DNA of 64,000 nucleotides from NCBI GenBank assembly GCA_015178975.1, contig WHVD01000047.1:124001-188000 (forward strand), in the 5' to 3' direction. Origin of the DNA: Hysterangium stoloniferum (Eukaryota; Basidiomycota; Agaricomycetes; Hysterangiales; Hysterangiaceae). The notes under the pieces were generated by a model. It was given only the letters and a program-made list of their open reading frames with translations. It ran no database searches and was not told where the DNA came from. Position 1 is the first letter of the stretch, and each line of letters opens with the position of its first letter. The position numbers were made by a program, and so were the translations under genes. Of the stretch, positions 58,893 through 64,000 are shown one piece after another.

Positions 58893-60001
58893 ATGTCGAT
58901 TCGTTGGCCATTATTCATCACTACCCCGGAAGATTCAGATACCGAAATTGCCATTCTACAAAAAATGTCGAAGGTTGCAGAACTTCAACAAAAACGACAA
59001 AGGATGGAGGAGTTGAAGCGACAACAGGAGGAGGAGGAGAAAGCGTTGATGCAGGAGTTGAAAGATGCGGAAGATGTGGAAAAACGGGAGTTGGAACGGG
59101 TGAAAGCGGAGGCGGAGGCTCAGAAAAGGAAGGAAGAGGTGGAAAGATTACAGCGGGAAGCGGAGGTGGCAAGAAAACTCAAGGAGATAAGGGAAGGAAA
59201 GGTAAGTTCCGTCCATAGATTCCGTGATTTCAACCAATAACTATTGGGTCCAGCGAAAAGCCGTGGAGGTGGAGGTAGAGGGAGAAGCTGGACCTTTGAG
59301 TCCTAAAGTAAGTACATCTACAAAAAGACCGGTAATTGGTTAACTTCCAAAACAGAAGCCAAAGGTCAAGGCTCCGGAACAGATGGAAGTGGTCCATGAA
59401 AATCCGTGTTATCGATGTTCCATACGGAGTATGACATGTTGGAAACAAAAGGTAAAATGGGGTGGAACTTGCTATCCCTGCGCGGTTCTCAAACTTCCGT
59501 GCACTCTCGCCTCAAAAAGAGTTCCAAAAGGTGAGAAGGCTCAGAAAGCTAATGATGCGGAAGGTTCGGGAGCGGCCAAGGCTGCGGAAACTGAGGTGCC
59601 AAAAACGGATAGTACGGGCGTGGAACTCCTCAAGGATACCGTTGACGCGTGGGACGGAAGTTATGAAAATGCGAGATACACTAGATCGCCATAATGAAAT
59701 CCAGGAAAAAGGTTTCCATTCGTTGATCCGGAACTTCCGGAGGCAAAATGAATTCTTGGAGAAGATAATGGTTAGCATCGGTGTGATTGCAGTATCCGAG
59801 AGATTTTCCGATAAGGTGCGGGAACAGCCTAATGATCCATTGGCGGAATGTGTCGAAAAAAGGTGGGAGTCAGGAAATGGGCTGGAAGTATCAGAGAGTG
59901 ATGATGAAGAGCTGCAGGATATGGTGGAAAGTGCGGAAATTGCTGATGAGATGGAAGTTGGGATGGAAAGTGGATTTGGGGTATCAGAGACTTTAAAATA
60001 G
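58893..60001 (+). CDS. Coiled-coil plus Zn2Cys6-like protein, antisense within the gypsy element
   Basis: Exon 1 starts MSIRWPLFITTPEDSD and continues in a long, charged coiled coil (LQQKRQRMEELKRQQEEEE). Introns at about 59202-59254 and 59309-59355 join to KKPKVKAPEQMEV. Then comes a cysteine domain: CYRC, six residues, C, ten residues, CYPC, six residues, C. That is C-x2-C-x6-C-x10-C-x2-C-x6-C, exactly the spacing of fungal Zn2Cys6 clusters. A third splice or a frameshift is needed after about 59540 to reach the C-terminal coil (DTLDRHNEIQEKGF, FRRQNEFLEKIM) that ends at 60001. It lies opposite the gypsy element between integrase and LTR. It might be an element-encoded DNA-binding protein; whether it is expressed is unknown. 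Confidence 0.6.
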
Positions 60002-60099
60002 TCCTAATAATATTTTTTGGACTTGCAAAACCTAAAACGAGTGTGATAACGGAAGTGTCGGGAGTGTCGGAAACTGAACAGAAAGAAAACAGAAAAGGA

Positions 60100-61290
60100 T
60101 TAAAGTGATGATAAAGGTCCGGGTTTGTTTGGATAAGCTGTGTGGAAGTCAGTAACAATTTCCATAGTGTGTCCTAGTTCTGTGGCCAATATCCATGAAG
60201 TTTCCTTGTCGGTACCTTCATAGCCTGCCCATTTGACTAAATAGAGCAATTTACAAGTACGTCGGTGATTGTCGATTTTAGAATCCAAAATTTCGGAAAC
60301 TTCAAATTCGGGTTCTCCATCAATAATGACCGGAGGGGACGGAGGTTGAATACGTTCTGGGATTTTGTTAGGAACACAGGGTTCTAACATGGAAATGTGG
60401 AAAACGGGGTGAACTGCTCGCATACTATTGGGAAGTTGGAGAGTCCATGAGAGAGAACCGGCTTGTGCTATAATTTCAAAAGGGCCTAAGAATTTCTCAG
60501 CGAGTTTTTTAGAAGGTCGGGTAGTACGGAAGAATTGAGCTTTTACAAAACCCTGATCACCGATTTTAAAATTAGGAGGCCGGATCCTGTTTTTGTCCGC
60601 GGAACATTGATAATATTCCTGTGCAGAAGAAATAGCTTTCCGAAGTTCTTGATGTAATTCGTTGAGGTCAGTAATAAATTCTTGAGCACGGACAGAAGCC
60701 AAATCTCATTCGGAATGTACAGTGAGATTTGGATTATAGCCTTTGTTGGCAAAGAAAGGAGATACGCCGGTAGTTGCATTCGGAGAGTTATTGTAGGTGA
60801 ATTCCGCGATCGGGAGAAGGGATTTCCAGTTGTCCTGTTGATAATTGCAATAGATGCGGAGATATTGTTCCAATGTTTGATTTACACATTCCATTTGTCC
60901 ATCACCTTCCGGGTGATATCCCGAGGTGAAGTGTAGTTTCATGTCGAGGGCTTTTCCGAGAGCCTGGAAGAAATGGGAGACGAACTTGGAGCCTCGATCG
61001 GAAGTTACGTGAGACGGAACTCCGTGTTTGGAAAATACGTGAATAATGAAAAGTTCCGCTAATTGTAAGGACGGGATTGTATCATGAGTGGGTATGAAAA
61101 TGCCTTGTTTCGAGAATCGATCCACAACAACTAGAATGGATGTAAAGCCTTCGGAAGTCGGGAGTTGTTCGATACAATCCATGGAAATTGAATTCCAGGG
61201 TTTTTCCAGTATCAGAAGTTGCTTGAGAAGGCCGTACGGCTTATGCCTCTGGGTCTTAGAGCGTAAGCAGGTCATCATGTATGATTTCAT
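60100..61290 (-). pseudogene. Gypsy integrase with chromodomain, one in-frame stop
   Basis: 61290-60706 encodes the integrase core: zinc-finger remnant TCLRSKTQRHKPYG, MDCIEQLP (first Asp), VTSDRGSKFVSHFF (second Asp), and the third catalytic region SGYHPEGDGQMECVNQTLEQ (Glu). An in-frame TGA at 60703-60705 follows HSE and precedes DLASVRAQEF; family members have Arg here (CGA), so one C-to-T change made it. The rest (60702-60100) is the C-terminal domain (KIGDQGFVKAQFFRTTRPSKKL), the chromodomain (CKLLYLVKWAGYEGTDKETSW) and the tail. Three or more point changes would be needed elsewhere for loss; the stop and the 5' truncation suffice to call it dead. The first codons (61274-61290) come from the inserted repeat. 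Confidence 0.9.
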
Positions 61291-61563
61291 TATTAGTTCA
61301 TAACATAGTCATAACAATACAAAGAAAAGCATAAAAGGGCTACGAAAGGAACGAGGGAAGTCAGTCGAAATATCTGTAAATTAGTGATATTAGTAATCTA
61401 TCTTGTCGTAACTTCTTCAACAAATACTTCCATGAGTTCTCACAACTGGTAATAGCCTCTTACTTCATCGACAGGGCAAATATATACTTCGTCGAACAAG
61501 GCTTTCGAGTTCAATTAGTAGAATATTATTTGACTTTATTGAAGAATAATCGATTCGTGACAT
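61276..61563 (+). repeat. LTR-like repeat X, copy 1, 5'-truncated
   Basis: Matches 63383-63670 over 288 bp in the same orientation, with few differences. It starts in TGTATGATTTCATTATTAG, ends GATTCGTGACA, and lacks the first 110 bp of the full copy 3. It breaks the gypsy integrase at 61273. Confidence 0.8.
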
Positions 61564-61566
61564 GAG

Positions 61567-61880
61567 AGGCTAATACCAGTTGTAAAGGCTCACAGATGTT
61601 AATGTTGAAGAGTTTTGATGATGATGAAAGATAGGATCAAGAGTTGATTGATAATACAGATAACTAATGCACAATGGTCAGATTTTCTGACTGAGATCCT
61701 TCACTCTTCTCATTGCCCTTTTATGCTTTCCATCATTTACCTACATACATATGACTATGTTATGATTTAATAATGAAATCATTCATGATGTCAAAATGAG
61801 ACATATCAAAGATATTTGATATTGTTGAAGAAAGTCAAATAGGAGTGTTCAAAGATGGTGAATAGAAAGTTGAGTTGGAG
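61567..61880 (-). repeat. LTR-like repeat X, copy 2, inverted
   Basis: Reverse complement of X from its GAGGCTATTACC block back towards its 5' end; shared words on the minus strand include CATGAATGATTTCATTATTA and GCATAAAAGGGC. Copies 1 and 2 thus face each other across a loop of about 110 bp. Many TCGA sites of copy 3 read TTGA or TCAA here. Confidence 0.7.
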
Positions 61881-61894
61881 TTTTTGTCGAAGAT

Positions 61895-62647
61895 TGTTAA
61901 GAACAGAAAACTGACTGATGTTGGTAGACCGACAGAGACTGAACAGAAGGACTTGGCTTTAGCTTATATGCTGTGCCCTTGCAAGTTACCCTCGGATGTC
62001 CTTAAATTTCAGGCAGGCAGAAAACTAATCCTGTCGAATAGTCCTCTCAGTAAGTCACTGATTGGAGGCTGAAGGATAGTTGGGGGTCGAAAGGTCAGAG
62101 ACTGAGAGTGAGTGAGTGCAAGCAAAGGTGAGGAGTGGGATATTTAGAGTGGGACTATGAGAGGTATACACATGTTCTGAGTTGATATTCTGATTGACTT
62201 GTAGCTACATTACAGTAGGACTTAAATACTAGTTATTGGTGTCTTGAAAATACTAACTAGGTAAGAGCAGGAATGTCCAGTTAGTGACAAATAAACTTGA
62301 CTAGGAACCAGAAGGTTACGATATGATTGGAAGCCATGATTTATCTGAGAGTGGGATTATCATAAAAGGGAAGAGTCCAAGAGCTACAAGTATATACAGG
62401 CATATGTGAAACATAGAGTAGAATGGATCATCATAATAAAAAAGGGATGTATCAAAGCATAACCAGATGGTACAAGTATAACTTGACAGGGGTGTAAATG
62501 GGGTTTGATTGCCATGAAGGGATATGTCAGTGTCAGTATTTCGACGGTTGCCGATATGAAGACTTGACTTGTAACTTGAAACGTAGGCAAACAATTGTAT
62601 TGTCAGGGACCATCAGGTTGTGATGGGGTTATGACATGGTCATAACA
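61895..62647. repeat. Second LTR-like repeat, related to the gypsy LTR at 58165-58708
   Basis: Starts TGTTAAGA and ends GGTCATAACA, the same ends as the gypsy LTR. It also shares an internal block: GGCTTTAGCTTATATGCTG, then GTCCTTAAATTTCAGG (near 61960-62025; LTR 1 near 58245-58300). Length 753 bp against 544 bp. It is directly followed by the protease ORF, so it is either a solo LTR or part of another element. The interior otherwise shows no coding sequence. Confidence 0.55.
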
Positions 62648-63268
62648 TGGAAGACTTTTATAAGGGGTTAGAAGGTCATCCTAAACTCAAACAAGGTCTC
62701 AAATTACACCTCATTCAGCTCACTGGTAATGCTAAAGTTTTGGGATATATTAATATTCCCATTTACTTTGAAGACAAAAGCAGTACACTACTCAGATTCA
62801 CAGCCAAAACTTACATCATCAGAGGAATGACCATGCCAATCCTTTTGGGAGAAGACTTCCACATTAACTATGAAATCAGGACATTAATATACCAACTGTT
62901 GGGATCCAGGTTGATCCTCCCCAGGAGAATGGGGTTTATCTTGGCTAGTTCCTCACAGGAATCACAACCCTTAACCTTCTCAATCAGCAAGGCCCCCTTT
63001 GAGGAATGATCCGATGATCCACCTGAGGTGACTTCTAAACTGGACAAAGGAGTGCATACTGAGAGAGTCACACAAGCTCTAGAGGACTGCACCATTGAAC
63101 TAGAATCAGCAAGATTAATACCTGTTTACATTGGAGATTTTACAGGTGATGAATGGATCATCAAAGGGATTGTTCTACAAAATGAAGATGGAACTATACT
63201 CCTACTACTGCCATCTCTAAGGAAAGGGCTACTATACCTTTTGTCATGACCATTACAAGTCACAATAT
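62648..63268 (+). pseudogene. Gypsy-type aspartic protease relic, 5' end missing
   Basis: Plus-strand ORF from 62647 with GLKLHLIQLTGNAKVLGYIN, PIYFEDKSS, LRFTAKTYIIRGMTMPILLG and EDFHINYEIRTL. This is the second half of a retroviral-type protease (flap and ILG strand); the catalytic Asp-Ser/Thr-Gly that precedes it is absent, cut away at the LTR-like repeat. A stop at 63008 and frame changes at about 63010-63230 follow; the linker reads ARLIPVYIGDFTGDEWII and ATIPFVMTITSHN. Confidence 0.7.
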
Positions 63269-63670
63269 TGTCACAAACATTCAAAGGTAATATTTGACAA
63301 CTTTTCAACTCATCAAATTTGACTCGACAAACCCGAACATTATTCGACACCATCGAATCTCTTTCGACATGTCTCATTTCGATGTCATGAATGATTTCAT
63401 TATTAGTTCATAACATACTCATAACGATACGAAGAAAAGCATAAAAGGGCTATAGAAGGAGTGAGGAAAGTCAGTCGAAATATCTGTAAATCAGTATACT
63501 AGTAATCTAACTTGTCGTAACTTCTTCGACAAATACTTCTGTGAGTTCTCACAACTGGTAATAGCCTCTTACTTCATCAACAGGACAAATATATACTCGT
63601 CGAACGAGGCTTTTGAGTTCAATCAGTAGAATATTATTTGACTTTATTGAAGAATAATTGATTCGTGACA
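63269..63670 (+). repeat. LTR-like repeat X, copy 3, full length
   Basis: 402 bp with TG...CA ends and matching inverted termini (TGTCAC at the start, GTGACA at the end). It splits the protease/polymerase linker of the plus-strand element. Copies 1 and 2 are at 61276 and 61567. I did not find a 5-bp target duplication. Confidence 0.65.
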
Positions 63671-64000
63671 CCTTTTGCGACCCATCCTTGACACCCCAAA
63701 TTATTAGGAGGGGAGAAACCATCAGATTAATTCATGACACCAACAAGTGGGCTCAGAAAACCTGGGCCCTGGCCAAAAAGGAAATTATGCAGTCAATGGG
63801 AATGAAAATCACTCATCTCATCAAGAGCTCTCTCCAAAATCAAGGAGGAACACATCCTGAACCCCCAGTTATTTGAGCCATCTTTTGAGCAAAAATCAGT
63901 GGACAATTTTGACCCAGCAGGCCCTGAAACCTCTGAAGTCACTACTACAGAGAAGCTTCACTCAGAATATCTGTAGAAACTGGTTAACCTAGGACCTGAT
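63671..64000 (+). pseudogene. Continuation of the plus-strand gypsy relic
   Basis: Starts CDPSLTPQIIRRGETIRLIH, then KWAQKTWALAKKEIMQSMG. The motif xPxxIRRGExI is the region between protease and reverse transcriptase in basidiomycete gypsy elements. A stop falls at 63874-63876. The relic runs to the window edge. Confidence 0.55.

Larger units (their letters stand above)
58165..61273 (-). mobile_element. Truncated Ty3/gypsy chromovirus (integrase, antisense ORF, 3' LTR)
   Basis: On the minus strand: integrase with chromodomain (60100-61273), then an antisense ORF region (58893-60001 plus strand), then polypurine tract and 3' LTR. The element is cut off at 61273, inside the integrase zinc-finger region (TCLRSKT), by the inserted repeat nest. 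Protease, reverse transcriptase and the 5' LTR are not in the window in this orientation. Confidence 0.8.

Noticed and set aside
1-64000. tRNA and rRNA genes
   Set aside because: No B-box of the GGTTCGAATCC type was seen by eye on either strand and no rRNA motif was noticed. A dedicated search could still find a diverged one.

Overview
The window looks like nuclear DNA of a filamentous basidiomycete, most likely an Agaricomycete. The grounds are: genes cut by many short GT-AG introns (about 45-60 nt, often with a CTNAC-type branch point and TAG or CAG acceptor); an HP1 protein; a tandem array of CmcJ/AsaB-type oxygenases; and a Ty3/gypsy chromovirus whose integrase and chromodomain read like those common in Agaricomycetes. 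The species cannot be named from sequence alone. All exon joins were worked out by eye from splice signals, reading-frame continuity and family knowledge. Where a total length is given, the exon lengths sum to a multiple of three.

Region 1 (1-37.6 kb) is a conserved gene block. In order it holds: a 3'-partial unknown protein; HP1; exon junction factor Y14; a MYND-finger protein; exosome cap subunit Rrp4; a small three-exon gene; a Sfh5-type CRAL-TRIO lipid-transfer protein; Paf1, divergent from Sfh5 across about 118 bp; a Pns1/CTL choline-transporter-like protein; a Gfo/Idh/MocA oxidoreductase; an F-box protein; a large RING-PH-vWA protein laid out like the Ste5/Far1 scaffolds; a Ccc2/ATP7-type copper ATPase; an SLC35F (DUF914) transporter; and a large membrane-anchored basidiomycete protein. 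Two long gene-poor gaps lie at about 19.2-23.2 and 30.0-32.6 kb.

Region 2 (37.9-43.3 kb) is a three-copy same-strand array of an AsaB/CmcJ-like Fe(II)/2-oxoglutarate-type oxygenase. Copy A is a relic, copy B is intact, and copy C carries a 51-bp deletion that removes a splice donor. A broken piece of an acetyl-CoA carboxylase gene lies between B and C on the other strand.

Region 3 (44.4-47.3 kb) has a proline/serine-rich conserved protein and a Sec72-like TPR protein, transcribed divergently.

Region 4 (47.9-53.8 kb) is the most unusual part. Two arms of about 600 bp in inverted orientation enclose one multi-exon gene. That gene contains a 21-bp tandem repeat and a 301-bp tandem repeat. Each 301-bp unit carries two exons and two introns, and the frame stays open from unit to unit.

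Region 5 (53.9-64 kb) is a repeat graveyard. It holds an App1-like phosphatase pseudogene, a reverse-transcriptase relic of the fungal YLDD type, an AT-rich element with 17-bp inverted ends, and a truncated Ty3/gypsy element. The gypsy element carries an antisense coiled-coil plus Zn2Cys6-like ORF between integrase and 3' LTR. A nest of LTR-like repeats and a plus-strand protease relic interrupts the integrase end.
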